Positions 43,679-52,916 of a stretch of 64,000 bases of DNA are shown piece after piece. The stretch covers positions 2,542,001 to 2,606,000 of the forward strand of contig NZ_CP189850.1 of assembly GCF_050271975.1 (NCBI RefSeq), read 5' to 3'. The translations under genes were made by a program, and so were the position numbers. This DNA comes from Litorimonas sp947503715 (GTDB lineage Bacteria; Pseudomonadota; Alphaproteobacteria; Caulobacterales; Maricaulaceae). How positions within the stretch are numbered: position 1 is the stretch's first letter; the number at the start of each line of letters is the position of its first letter. The notes under the pieces are model-generated. The model did not search any database and was not told the DNA's origin. It saw only the letters and a list, made by a program, of their open reading frames with translations.

Positions 43679-44041
43679 TTAATACCCAAGTTTCGTCGCA
43701 AGACGATCATAGTTCAAACCGCAGCGGTTCGCATCAGGAAGCATTGCGCCGTGATCTTGAAAATCCCACTCAATTTCAGCAAGCATCGTCACCACATCTT
43801 CAATCGAAGAAATGGAAGAGCGGAGTTCCGCATCAGTCAAACCCGCATAGTTTTGATAACGTTCCAAATCGACCCGCATCACCGAAACCAGCTCAACGGA
43901 AGAACAAAGGTTTTCGTCGACACTAGACTGAGACACCGCCAATTGCTGCAAAGCAGACTCAACAGAGAGTTTCTCTGCCGCAATCGCAGGCGCTGCTAAG
44001 ATAAGCAGAGCCGAGAAGGATATGAAGGACCGTAGCAGCAA
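43679..44041 (-). CDS. Small secreted protein inserted between atpA and atpG
   Basis: 120-residue protein not recognised as any family. It has a clear signal peptide (MLLRSFISFSALLILAAPAIA, cleavage after AIA-A). The mature part is about 98 residues, acidic and mostly helical, with two cysteines (ENLCSS and NRCGLNYD) that could form a disulfide, and a conserved-looking LERYQNYAGLTDAELRSS segment. It fits the F1 operon with gaps of 4 bases (after atpA) and 2 bases (before atpG), so it should be co-transcribed and probably co-translated. No known ATP synthase subunit or assembly factor has these features, and an exported product cannot reach F1. A recent insertion or a new envelope function tied to energy state are both open. 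Confidence 0.85.
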   Translation of the reverse strand: MLLRSFISFSALLILAAPAIAAEKLSVESALQQLAVSQSSVDENLCSSVELVSVMRVDLERYQNYAGLTDAELRSSISSIEDVVTMLAEIEWDFQDHGAMLPDANRCGLNYDRLATKLGY

Positions 44042-44045
44042 CAGT

Positions 44046-45578
44046 TTAAGCCGCGAAATTATCCGTGAAGGATTTCAGCACCGATTTGATCTTTTCTTCG
44101 ATTTCATCCGTCAACTTCTTGCCTGTTGCGATTTCGGACAAGAGTGCTTTTTGATCGCCACGAAGGTGGGTCAGAAGCTGTGCTTCATATTTTTGAACTG
44201 CCTTCGCAGGAATGCCGTCGAGATAGCCACGCGTACCCGCATAGAGAACGACAACCTGCTCTTCCACTTGGAGTGGAGAGAATTGCGGCTGTTTCAGAAG
44301 CTCTGTCAGACGCTCACCACGAGCCAGAAGAGCCTGTGTGGACGCATCCAGATCGGAACCAAACTGCGCAAAGGCCGCCATTTCGCGGTATTGCGCCAGC
44401 TCACCTTTAATCGGACCCGCGACCTGCTTCATCGCCTTGATCTGGGCCGATGAGCCCACACGCGAGACGGAGAGGCCGACGTTCAGCGCCGGACGGATGC
44501 CTTGGAAGAACAAATCAGTTTCGAGGAAGATTTGGCCATCCGTAATGGAAATCACGTTGGTCGGGATAAAGGCCGAGACATCGTTACCCTGTGTCTCAAT
44601 GATAGGCAGAGCCGTCAGAGAGCCGGAGCCATTATCTTCGTTCAGCTTCGCCGCACGTTCGAGCAGACGGGAGTGAAGATAGAAAACGTCACCCGGATAA
44701 GCTTCGCGGCCCGGAGGACGACGCAGCAGGAGGGACATCTGACGATAAGCAACCGCTTGCTTGGAAAGATCATCATAGATGATAAGGCCGTGCATGCCGT
44801 TATCGCGGAAATATTCGCCCATCGCGCAACCGGCAAAAGGTGCAAGATATTGCAGTGGCGCAGGCTCGGATGCGGAAGCCACAACGATGATGGAGTAATC
44901 CATTGCACCGTTCTCTTCGAGGGTCTTGACGAGGCCCGCAACAGTGGAGCGCTTCTGGCCGATCACGACATAGATACAATAGAGCTTGTCGTTCTCACGG
45001 TCCTCATCAAAGGCCGCTTTCTGGTTCAGGATGGCGTCTACGGCGACGGCTGTCTTACCCGTCTGACGGTCACCAATGATGAGTTCGCGCTGGCCACGGC
45101 CAACTGGGATCAGGGCGTCAATCGCTTTAATACCTGTCTGGACCGGCTCGTGCACACCTTTACGCGGCATGATGCCCGGCGCTTTGACGTCAACACGACG
45201 ACGCTCTGTCGCTTCAATCGGGCCCTTGCCGTCAATCGGCTCACCCAGCGGGTTCACGACGCGGCCGAGAAGACCTTTACCGACAGGAACGTCAACGATT
45301 TCGCCGAGACGCTTAACTGTGTCGCCTTCTTTAATACCGCGGTCATCACCAAAGATAACGACACCGACATTGTCGGTTTCGAGGTTCAGGGCCATACCCT
45401 TAATACCGCCCGGGAATTCAACCATCTCACCGGCGCGGACATTGTCCAGACCATAGATACGGGCGATACCATCACCGACGGACAGGACTTGCCCGACGTC
45501 GGAGACTTTGGCTTCTTTACCAAAGCCCTTGATTTGTTTTTTGAGGATCGTGGAGATCTCTGCTGCGCGAATGTCCAT
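44046..45578 (-). CDS. atpA: ATP synthase F1 subunit alpha
   Basis: Non-catalytic nucleotide-binding subunit, 510 residues, normal length. MDIRAAEISTILKKQIKGFG start; Walker A GDRQTGKTAVAVDAIL; IIYDDLSKQAVAYRQMSLLL and GREAYPGDVFYLHSRLLERA are diagnostic; VSRVGSSAQIKAMKQVAG follows. Preceded by atpH with an 11-base gap. Confidence 0.98.
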   Translation of the reverse strand: MDIRAAEISTILKKQIKGFGKEAKVSDVGQVLSVGDGIARIYGLDNVRAGEMVEFPGGIKGMALNLETDNVGVVIFGDDRGIKEGDTVKRLGEIVDVPVGKGLLGRVVNPLGEPIDGKGPIEATERRRVDVKAPGIMPRKGVHEPVQTGIKAIDALIPVGRGQRELIIGDRQTGKTAVAVDAILNQKAAFDEDRENDKLYCIYVVIGQKRSTVAGLVKTLEENGAMDYSIIVVASASEPAPLQYLAPFAGCAMGEYFRDNGMHGLIIYDDLSKQAVAYRQMSLLLRRPPGREAYPGDVFYLHSRLLERAAKLNEDNGSGSLTALPIIETQGNDVSAFIPTNVISITDGQIFLETDLFFQGIRPALNVGLSVSRVGSSAQIKAMKQVAGPIKGELAQYREMAAFAQFGSDLDASTQALLARGERLTELLKQPQFSPLQVEEQVVVLYAGTRGYLDGIPAKAVQKYEAQLLTHLRGDQKALLSEIATGKKLTDEIEEKIKSVLKSFTDNFAA

Positions 45579-45589
45579 AATAGGGTCCT

Positions 45590-46147
45590 CTATGCTTCTT
45601 TGAGCGCGAGACGCATGTCTTCGAGTTTTGTCTTGAGTGAGCTGTCATAAAGACGCGAGCCGATCCGCACGACGAATCCACCGAGCAAGTCGGGGTCGAC
45701 AGACGTTTCAACATCGACCGTGCGGCCGAGCGTCTTTTTCAGATTTGATTTGATGGATGTGACCTGAGCGGCGGTCAGTTTTGACGCGCTCGTCACTTTA
45801 GCGACCTGAGTGCCACGACGGCGGGCGAGCATTTCAGTGAAGGCAGAAATGATTCCCGGCAGCTCATCTGCGCGACGATTGCCCGCGACAGTCCCAATAA
45901 ATTGCGTTGTGAGTACGGAGAGCTTTGCCTTTTTCGCGACGGCGGTCAGAGCTGCAACCTTATCCTCAGTCGCAAAAACGGGGCTCTCGGCGAGATGCTT
46001 TAAATCCGCGCTGGATTCATATATCGCTTTGAAAGATTTAAGATCTTTTTCAACCCGGGGAATGGATTTCGCCTCTTCCGCCAGATCGAGAAGAGCAAGC
46101 GCATAGCGCGTGGGGGCTTCACCTGTGATGACGTCGGTATCGGACAA
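45590..46147 (-). CDS. atpH: ATP synthase F1 subunit delta (OSCP)
   Basis: Peripheral-stalk subunit linking F1 to F0, 185 residues. ARYALALLDLAEE-type N-terminus (TRYALALLDLAEEAKSIPRV), NRRADELPGIISAFTEMLAR in the middle and VDPDLLGGFVVRIGSRLYDS near the C-terminus, all typical. First gene of the operon atpH-atpA-(insert)-atpG-atpD-atpC. F0 genes are elsewhere, as usual in alphaproteobacteria. Confidence 0.96.
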   Translation of the reverse strand: MSDTDVITGEAPTRYALALLDLAEEAKSIPRVEKDLKSFKAIYESSADLKHLAESPVFATEDKVAALTAVAKKAKLSVLTTQFIGTVAGNRRADELPGIISAFTEMLARRRGTQVAKVTSASKLTAAQVTSIKSNLKKTLGRTVDVETSVDPDLLGGFVVRIGSRLYDSSLKTKLEDMRLALKEA

Positions 46148-46333
46148 AACGGGTCAATCCTAATCTGCTGAAACGGCGGTCAAACCGTTGGGAATTGGAA
46201 TTATAGAGCAGGCGAAAACACACCCCTGCCCTCAGTCGCGCGGGCCATAGCAGGGAAAAAACAGGATGCCAAGGTTAGAATCCCGACAGCGTACAGTCGC
46301 GATGTCGCGGCGGATGACATGACTGAATTACGC

Positions 46334-46347
46334 TTGACAGACGTCAA
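46334..46347. promoter_or_regulatory. Palindrome overlapping divergent -35-like boxes upstream of atpH
   Basis: TTGACAGACGTCAA is an inverted repeat (TTGAC...GTCAA). On the plus strand it supplies TTGACA facing the gene at 46369; on the minus strand TTGACG facing the atp operon. It may be a shared promoter element or operator. No convincing -10 box was found at the right distance for either. Confidence 0.35.
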
Positions 46348-46368
46348 AATGAGACGCCTTTTATAGAT

Positions 46369-46737
46369 ATGTTCAACACAGCTATAAAACTCTTTAAAGC
46401 CCGCAAAGATCGTGCGCTCGCCTCTCAAATCGCGGGAGAATTTGCCGTAGATGGCGCCGTCGAATATGCAAGCTGGCCAATCAGGATTGCGAAATTCTGG
46501 ATGGCGGTCGCCCTTATCGTCCTGACGCTTTTCACACTCCTATTTCTGTGGCTCGCCTCCGTCTCACATTGGAGCGTGGCCCTCCCAACAGTGCTCTCGG
46601 GCGGGCTGATTTACGGAATCATTCGGATTTGGCGAGGTATCAATGCGGGCGTGGAGCGCGTGAGCGAGATGACAAAACTAAGCGTGAGCAACCAATTGAA
46701 CCGGTTTCAAAAACCTGACGCTCAGTCAGAGATATAA
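46369..46737 (+). CDS. Small membrane protein of unknown function
   Basis: 122 residues, not recognised. A charged N-terminus (KLFKARKDRALASQIAGEFA) precedes two hydrophobic helices at about residues 42-66 and 71-88 (FWMAVALIVLTLFTLLFLWL, ALPTVLSGGLIYGIIRIW). The polar tail NQLNRFQKPDAQSE follows. Probably an inner-membrane protein. Diverges from the atp operon, with a 221-base region between them. There is no strong ribosome-binding site, so a leaderless or weakly translated start is possible. Confidence 0.7.
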   Translation: MFNTAIKLFKARKDRALASQIAGEFAVDGAVEYASWPIRIAKFWMAVALIVLTLFTLLFLWLASVSHWSVALPTVLSGGLIYGIIRIWRGINAGVERVSEMTKLSVSNQLNRFQKPDAQSEI

Positions 46738-46763
46738 ACGTAAGTCACCTTCAGCAGAGGGCA

Positions 46764-46793
46764 TAAAAAAAGCGGCCCCGAAGGACCGCTTTC
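46764..46793 (-). terminator. Rho-independent terminator of the TonB receptor gene
   Basis: On the minus strand AAAGCGGTCC, loop TTCG, GGGCCGCTTT, then a T tract of seven. It lies 22 bases after the receptor stop codon and also faces the convergent small membrane protein gene. Confidence 0.9.
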
Positions 46794-46814
46794 TGAAACT
46801 TATGTAATCAAGCC

Positions 46815-49802
46815 TTACAGCTTCAGCTTCGCACCAACGAAGAGGTAAGAACCAGCCGAGTCATATGTCGACGGGAATGTGTTACCGTTCGCAGTGAAGC
46901 GGAAGTCAGTGATTGGCGGATCATTATCAAAGATATTGTTCGCACCGGCATTGATTGTGAGGTTTTCACGCACATCATAGCTCATAAAGAGATCAAAGAA
47001 GTTCTCATCACCGAATGTGAAGCCACGAGCTTCTTCACCAGTATCGAGAGATTCAGTGGATCCGATATAACGCCATGTCGCTGTGACATTCAGACCGTCA
47101 AGCGGTGAGAAGCCCATTGAAGCATTATGCGCATATTCTGGGTTTGGCTCGCCTGTGAAACAAGCACCACCCCAGAAGCCCAAACAATCATCAACATCCG
47201 CACCCGGGAAGCTTTGCTGCTCAAGTTCTGTGTAGATTGTGGAGATGTAGTTCACATCAACGTCACCCAAGAAAGGTACATCATTGATACCGTAGTTCAC
47301 GGCCAAATCGAAACCTTTGGAGGAGCGTTGCGCGATATTCTGGATTGTTGCTTCGATGAAACCATCGACCTGCAGCGTACCCAAAGCGTCACGATTAATG
47401 AAACCACAGAAATCAGGCTGAGTTCCATCAACACATCCACTCAAAATCGCTGTCGAAGGAATGTTTGTGATGAAGTCATCAATCTGGATGTCAAAATAGT
47501 CAACAGAGACAGACAAACCTGGCACTGCTGTTGGGCGAATAACGGCACCCAATGTGAACGTATCTGACTTCTCAGGTGACAATGTCGTGTTACCACCACC
47601 GAACTGCTGAAGCTGACCGGCATCTTCTGCAACAAAACCGAAGAGTGAGGCAGGAAGACCTGTCGCTGCACACTGCGCTTGTGTCGCTGTCAAGTTGTCA
47701 CTTCCAACCGCACCGGAACAAGGGTCTGACGCACTAAAGAGGCTGAAGCCCTGTGGATCAAAGAGTTCAAACACGTTTGGTGCACGAACAGCACGCTGAT
47801 ACTGACCACGGAGACGGATATCATCGATTGGCGTCCAAGAAAGGCCTACCGAGTAGGCTGTGGAAGACGTTCCATCCGCCTGAAGACCACCCGCAACATC
47901 GTTGGTGTAATCATAGTCGGAATAACGAATTTGACCTGTCAGTGTCAGATCCTGAGCAAAGGCCTGCTCTGTTGCCAAAGGCAAAGCGATCTCGCCGTAA
48001 ACTTCCTGAACAGTTGTAGACGCTTCAACAGGAAGAGCCGCGCCACCCAGACCTGTTGCGCCGCCGACTGACAAGATTGAGTCAGGCTGACTGCGCAGTG
48101 AGTCTTTACGAACTTCGAAACCAAAGAGGAGGTTTGCAGCTGTATCTGACATCGGGGATTTCAGGAATGAAAGCTCACCCTGTGTTGTACCACCGAGAAT
48201 TTGCTGTGTGACTTCACCTGCCAGAATAGTTGGCGTCAGGATCGCAGCCAGTGCTGTTGTGTCAACAGGCGTTGTTCCAAGAAGGTTAAGTGGCAAACAG
48301 CCATCACGACCGGATGTACAAGCGAGGGTACCATCAGCCAACTCTTCAACAAGCAGAGCTTCCTGAAGCAGGTTGATGTTACCATCATTTGTGTTCGTGT
48401 CAGTTTGGGATGTTGTGGAATACTGACCAAAGACGTCATAGGACCAGCTATTTTCACCAGTTGTGAAATCACCGCGAACACCACCCACCAAACGGATATT
48501 ATCCAGTTCGATAAAGCTGTTACGACCACCGGCCTCAACAAAACGACGGTTGATTTGAACCTGGGCTTCATCCGCACCACTGAAACCGCGCTGCGTACAA
48601 ATAACGTCGACGAGTTCGTCTGTCAGGAATGGGTTGTTACAGTTAATGCTTTGAACTTCACCAAACGTAGCAGATGGCGCAATTTGCGCATCAGTTGTGT
48701 TCCGGAAGAACAAACCATCCAAATAGACTTCCATTTGGTTCGTGATATCATAATTCGCGAGGAAACCACCCTGAATACGCTCTGTTGGGCGCTGGAAGAA
48801 GTTTGTTGGGTTAAAGTTAAAGGCGTTGGAACTACCTGTGACGATATCATCGCCTGCGCGCGGGATGTTACCGTTTGCGTCTAGCGAGATAACACCTGTG
48901 ATACCTGGCTGAGGATCCAAAGGCAGGCCATCTGCGCCGCGGATAGCACCGAGCGTAAGAGTTGTTGGGTTAGGACCGAAGTTCGAACCGACACAGAAGT
49001 TATCGTCGCCCGCCAATGGTCCAAAGTCAACAATCGCACAACGTGAGATATCGCGTGTCCCCTGCAGGACCTCGCCCTGATTTACGTAACGAACATAACC
49101 TGTGACGTTACCGCGATCATTGGCGAAATTTGTACCGAAAACAGCGGAGATGTCGATTGTCTCACCATCAAACTGTGTATCGCTTGGTGTGATACCGTCT
49201 GTTGAGGAGAGGTCCGTGACGTCCTGAGCGAAATCGTTCGTGTTCTTATCCAAGAAAGCGCCAAACTGCGCATTGATTTCAAGACCTTCAAAGTCACGCT
49301 TGAGAATGAAGTTGGCAACACCGGCAATCGCATCGGAACCGTACACGGCGGATGCACCACCTGTCACAACTTCTGCGCGCTCGATGAGCGGTGTCGGGAT
49401 CTGGTTCAAGTCAGCAGACGCGATGTCTGGACGACCAGGGCCGAGACGTTTGCCGTCGATGAGAACGAGGTTCCGGATTGTACCCAAACCACGAAGGTTC
49501 AGCGAAGATGTACCTGTTGCACCGTTGGAGACATTAGAGTCCTGAGCCGCAGTAACGGATGGCAGACGATTAAGAACGTCAACCGCATCAATCACACCAA
49601 CACGCTCAAATGCGTCGGCGTCCAATGTGGTGACAGGGGATGAAGAAACGATGTTGGCGTTCTGAATACGCGAACCCGTTGTGACGACGACGTCGCCTTC
49701 AAAATCGTCATTATCTTGCGCAAAAGTCGGCGCAGCTGTTGCCGCGATCGAAGCCGCAGTGACAGCTGACAGTAGCAGTCTGGATTTTGTGGACATTCTC
49801 AT
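46815..49802 (-). CDS. TonB-dependent outer-membrane receptor
   Basis: About 995 residues from ATG 49802 (MRMSTKSRLLLSAVTAASIA... signal cleaved near TFAQ). Plug domain: VVVTTGSRIQNANIVSSSPV, SLNLRGLGTIRNLVLIDGKR and ERAEVVTGGASAVYGSDAIA, then the 22-strand barrel to the C-terminal SYLFVGAKLKL. The TTGSRI box and long loops resemble receptors of Caulobacterales/Sphingomonadales for saccharides or peptides. The ligand is unknown and no co-located transporter or regulator hints at it. It is a stand-alone unit with its own terminator; about 220 bases separate it from priA upstream. Confidence 0.93.
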   Translation of the reverse strand: MRMSTKSRLLLSAVTAASIAATAAPTFAQDNDDFEGDVVVTTGSRIQNANIVSSSPVTTLDADAFERVGVIDAVDVLNRLPSVTAAQDSNVSNGATGTSSLNLRGLGTIRNLVLIDGKRLGPGRPDIASADLNQIPTPLIERAEVVTGGASAVYGSDAIAGVANFILKRDFEGLEINAQFGAFLDKNTNDFAQDVTDLSSTDGITPSDTQFDGETIDISAVFGTNFANDRGNVTGYVRYVNQGEVLQGTRDISRCAIVDFGPLAGDDNFCVGSNFGPNPTTLTLGAIRGADGLPLDPQPGITGVISLDANGNIPRAGDDIVTGSSNAFNFNPTNFFQRPTERIQGGFLANYDITNQMEVYLDGLFFRNTTDAQIAPSATFGEVQSINCNNPFLTDELVDVICTQRGFSGADEAQVQINRRFVEAGGRNSFIELDNIRLVGGVRGDFTTGENSWSYDVFGQYSTTSQTDTNTNDGNINLLQEALLVEELADGTLACTSGRDGCLPLNLLGTTPVDTTALAAILTPTILAGEVTQQILGGTTQGELSFLKSPMSDTAANLLFGFEVRKDSLRSQPDSILSVGGATGLGGAALPVEASTTVQEVYGEIALPLATEQAFAQDLTLTGQIRYSDYDYTNDVAGGLQADGTSSTAYSVGLSWTPIDDIRLRGQYQRAVRAPNVFELFDPQGFSLFSASDPCSGAVGSDNLTATQAQCAATGLPASLFGFVAEDAGQLQQFGGGNTTLSPEKSDTFTLGAVIRPTAVPGLSVSVDYFDIQIDDFITNIPSTAILSGCVDGTQPDFCGFINRDALGTLQVDGFIEATIQNIAQRSSKGFDLAVNYGINDVPFLGDVDVNYISTIYTELEQQSFPGADVDDCLGFWGGACFTGEPNPEYAHNASMGFSPLDGLNVTATWRYIGSTESLDTGEEARGFTFGDENFFDLFMSYDVRENLTINAGANNIFDNDPPITDFRFTANGNTFPSTYDSAGSYLFVGAKLKL

Positions 49803-50025
49803 GTTTGAAAGATTCCCTTTAAATTGGCGTCTGCGAATTGCAGACATCTACGTCTAGGCTTCTCTACCTGACGTAATTAGCGAAGGGAGCTATGACAGTC
49901 TTTTAACCTGTTCAATTTGAAAACGCTGTGAGATGGACAAAAATCAATATTTTTTACGCAAGTGTGTTAAATCTGCACCACAATTGTGCATTTATGCCAT
50001 GAAGATGAAGCAGGCCTTGCTGAAA

Positions 50026-52227
50026 TTACATGAAACTTTGCGGGTCGATGTCGATTTGAATCTTATATTTTGTAGGCGGACGGACCTTTTGGCGCCAGAT
50101 CGACATATATTTTGAGAGATTCACCCCTGATTCCGCCTGAATGAAGAGGCGGCGGCGGTATAGGCCACGTAATCTGCCAATTGGGGCTTCTGATGGCCCC
50201 AGAATGTCAATGCCATCTGCACGTGGCGCGGCGGACAGGAATTTTTTGGCCAGCGCGTCAACTTTCTTTGGGTCCGGACCCCAGAAAATGACGGCCGCGA
50301 GTTTTCCAAAAGGCGGCAGGCCCAGCATTTCGCGCATGGCCAGTTCGACACTGATAAACATCTCGCGATCGCCCGCCGCGAGGGCTTGGAGGGCTTCATG
50401 TTCGGGCTGATGCGTTTGGATGAGCGCATGACCCGGTTTATCCGCCCGCCCGGCCCGTCCCGCGACTTGGACTAGCGTTTGATAGGTCCGCTCCCCCGCG
50501 CGCGGGTCGCCGCCAGCCAGACCGAGATCGCCGTCGACTACGCCGACAAAGGTGAGACGCGGGAAGTTATGGCCCTTCACGACCATTTGCGTCCCGACGA
50601 GAATATCGATCTCGCCCTGCTCCATTCGCCTCATTCGCTCGGCCAGTTCCGCAGGATTGCCCGCAGTATCGGAAGATAGGATTTCTACACGGGCGTCAGG
50701 AAACGCCTCCTGCGCCTCCTCCGCAATCCGTTCCACGCCGGGGCCGACACTCGTCAAGCTGTCCTCGGCTTTGCAGTTCGGACACTCGCGCGGCATGCGC
50801 ATAGAAAACCCCGTCAGATGGCACATCGCCCGCCCCGTGCGTTTATGTTGGACAAGCCAACTATCCGTATCCGGCGATTTCAATTTCTCCCCACAGTTTC
50901 GACAGATGATGAGCGGCGCGTAGCCCCGGCGGTTGAGATAGAGCAGCGCTTGCTCTCCCCGAGAGGTCACCTCGGCAACGGCATCCAACAGGGGTTGCGA
51001 GAGGAACTTCCCCTTCTCTGGAATGTTATCTTTCAAATCGACCAATGCGATGTCGGGCAGGACCGCCGCGCCCGGACGTTCGGGCAATATAATATGCGCG
51101 AACTTCCCCGTCCGCGCGTTATGAAGAGACTCAAGGCTTGGCGTGGCCGAGGCGAGAATGACGCTATGACCGCTCAAATGTCCCCGCACGACAGACATAT
51201 CGCGGGCATTATATATGACACCCTCTTCCTGCTTATAGGATGTGTCATGTTCCTCATCGACAACAATTAAGCCGAGGTTGGGAAAGGGCAGATAAAGCGC
51301 CGACCGGGCTCCGACGACAAGTTTGCACCGTCCCTGCGCCACTTCACGCCAAACCCGACGCCGCGCAGCTTCGCCCATTTGCGAATGCCAGCTTGCGGGT
51401 TCCGCGCCGAATCGTTCCTTAAACCGCCGCAACCCCGCCTGAGTGAGTGCGATTTCCGGCACGAGGATGAGGCATTGCTGCCCACGCCGCAGCGCTTCCG
51501 CCACGGCTTCGAAATAGACTTCGGTCTTGCCTGATCCCGTCACCCCGTCGAGCAGCGAGACATTAAACGCGCCTGCCTGCACCTGCGCGACAAGGTCCTG
51601 CGCGGCTTCGTCCTGCCCCGCCGTCAAGTCTCGTCCGGGATGGTCAGGGTCAGGCCTGTCAAAAGGCGGGTCAACGGGCCCCTCTTTCGCGATCAACCCA
51701 CCCGCTTTGACCAAGCCCTTCACAACGCCCGACGAGACGCCCGCCCGCGCCGCCGCCTCGCTCGCCCGCGCAGGCCAAGGTCCGCCTTCGCGCAGAACGG
51801 CCGCGCGTGACGGCGTCAGGTTTTTCGGCGTTTCGCCACTCGGCTTATATAAAGTTACAATCGCGGACGGATCGAGCGCCTTATAATTCCGAATGACCAT
51901 GCGCAGCACATTGCCCGGCGACGCGCCATTATATCGTGCCGTCCAATCGACGAAATCGAGCATGTCCGGCGAGAGTGGTCGCGTCGCCTTCACATCCACA
52001 ATCTCTTTCAACTTTTTATCCGTCTGCGCCGCGCCCACCGACCAGATAACGCCCAGTTTCATCTGCTTGCCAATCGGCGCATAGACGAAATCCCCGCGCG
52101 AGACGGACAGGCCCGCGGGCACGGCATAGTCAAAGGCCGTCGGCACATTCACAGGGAATAGAATTTGGGCGGTTTGATTCACGATAGGGACGTGATAGCA
52201 GACGCACGACTTTAACACCTCATGCAT
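50026..52227 (-). CDS. priA: Primosomal helicase PriA
   Basis: Restarts stalled replication forks; 3'-5' helicase of 733 residues. The N-terminal DNA-binding domain begins ILFPVNVPTAFDYAVPAGLS. Walker A LLDGVTGSGKTEVYFE, DEEH box IVVDEEHDTSYKQEEG, LILASATPSLES and VGTQMVVKGHNFPRLTFVGV (motif V region) are intact. The zinc region reads ICRNCGEKLKSPDTDSWLV and MCHLTGFSMRMPRECPNC. At two of the eight-cysteine positions known from E. coli-type PriA the cysteines are replaced (SPDT for CPNC, CHLTG for CHHCG), so at least one zinc site is degenerate. The first ATG was kept; a GTG at 52182 is closer to the conserved part. Confidence 0.95.
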   Translation of the reverse strand: MHEVLKSCVCYHVPIVNQTAQILFPVNVPTAFDYAVPAGLSVSRGDFVYAPIGKQMKLGVIWSVGAAQTDKKLKEIVDVKATRPLSPDMLDFVDWTARYNGASPGNVLRMVIRNYKALDPSAIVTLYKPSGETPKNLTPSRAAVLREGGPWPARASEAAARAGVSSGVVKGLVKAGGLIAKEGPVDPPFDRPDPDHPGRDLTAGQDEAAQDLVAQVQAGAFNVSLLDGVTGSGKTEVYFEAVAEALRRGQQCLILVPEIALTQAGLRRFKERFGAEPASWHSQMGEAARRRVWREVAQGRCKLVVGARSALYLPFPNLGLIVVDEEHDTSYKQEEGVIYNARDMSVVRGHLSGHSVILASATPSLESLHNARTGKFAHIILPERPGAAVLPDIALVDLKDNIPEKGKFLSQPLLDAVAEVTSRGEQALLYLNRRGYAPLIICRNCGEKLKSPDTDSWLVQHKRTGRAMCHLTGFSMRMPRECPNCKAEDSLTSVGPGVERIAEEAQEAFPDARVEILSSDTAGNPAELAERMRRMEQGEIDILVGTQMVVKGHNFPRLTFVGVVDGDLGLAGGDPRAGERTYQTLVQVAGRAGRADKPGHALIQTHQPEHEALQALAAGDREMFISVELAMREMLGLPPFGKLAAVIFWGPDPKKVDALAKKFLSAAPRADGIDILGPSEAPIGRLRGLYRRRLFIQAESGVNLSKYMSIWRQKVRPPTKYKIQIDIDPQSFM

Positions 52228-52255
52228 CTGCTAAATATCAGGGGACATAACCGCC

Positions 52256-52906
52256 ATGAAATTCTTCATTGACAGCGCTGACATAGACGCCATTTCCGAA
52301 CTCGCCGATATCGGCCTCGTGGACGGTGTGACGACCAACCCCTCCATCATCGCCAAATCCGGACGCGACTTTAAAGAAGTCATCGCGGAAATCTGCAAAC
52401 TGACTCCTGGTCACGTCTCCGCCGAAGTCGTCGCGACCAAGGCCGAAGACATGATTACGGAAGGCCGGATCCTGCGCAAGATCGCAGATAATGTCTGTGT
52501 AAAACTGCCTCTGACTATGGACGGGCTGAAAGCCTGCAACACGCTGTCCAAAGAAGAAGTCCCTACCAATGTCACACTCTGCTTCTCCCCGAACCAAGCC
52601 CTCCTCGCCGCGAAAGTCGGCGCGACTTACATCTCACCCTTCATCGGACGTCTTGACGACATCACGCTGGACGGGTTGGAGCTGATTGAGGATATCCGCA
52701 CGATCTATGACAATTACGGGTTTGAGACGGAAATCCTCGCCGCCTCCATCCGCAATGTGAACCACGTCAAGGATTGCGCGCTGGTCGGTGCGGATGTGAT
52801 CACCGCGCCGCCGGGTGTCGTGAAATCGCTGGCCAACCATGTGTTGACCGATAAAGGATTGGCCGCATTTTTGAAGGACTGGGAAGGCACGGGGCAGTCG
52901 ATTTAA
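52256..52906 (+). CDS. Transaldolase family protein (fructose-6-phosphate aldolase-like)
   Basis: 216-residue member of the small transaldolase/FSA group, acting on sugar phosphates through a Schiff-base lysine. MKFFIDSADIDAISELADIG start, GVTTNPSIIAKSGRDF, the lysine in DNVCVKLPLTMDGLKA, TNVTLCFSPNQALLAAKVGA, ISPFIGRLDDI and AASIRNVNHV. Small members include both true transaldolases (Tal) and FSA; the sequence alone does not settle which. Divergent from priA with 28 bases between starts. Confidence 0.93.
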   Translation: MKFFIDSADIDAISELADIGLVDGVTTNPSIIAKSGRDFKEVIAEICKLTPGHVSAEVVATKAEDMITEGRILRKIADNVCVKLPLTMDGLKACNTLSKEEVPTNVTLCFSPNQALLAAKVGATYISPFIGRLDDITLDGLELIEDIRTIYDNYGFETEILAASIRNVNHVKDCALVGADVITAPPGVVKSLANHVLTDKGLAAFLKDWEGTGQSI

Positions 52907-52916
52907 GACTTCTCTT

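Noticed and set aside
46201..46320. A 39-residue signal-peptide-like frame on the minus strand upstream of atpH.
   Set aside because: No ribosome-binding site, a very short product, and it lies in the probable promoter region of the atp operon. Kept only as a remote possibility.
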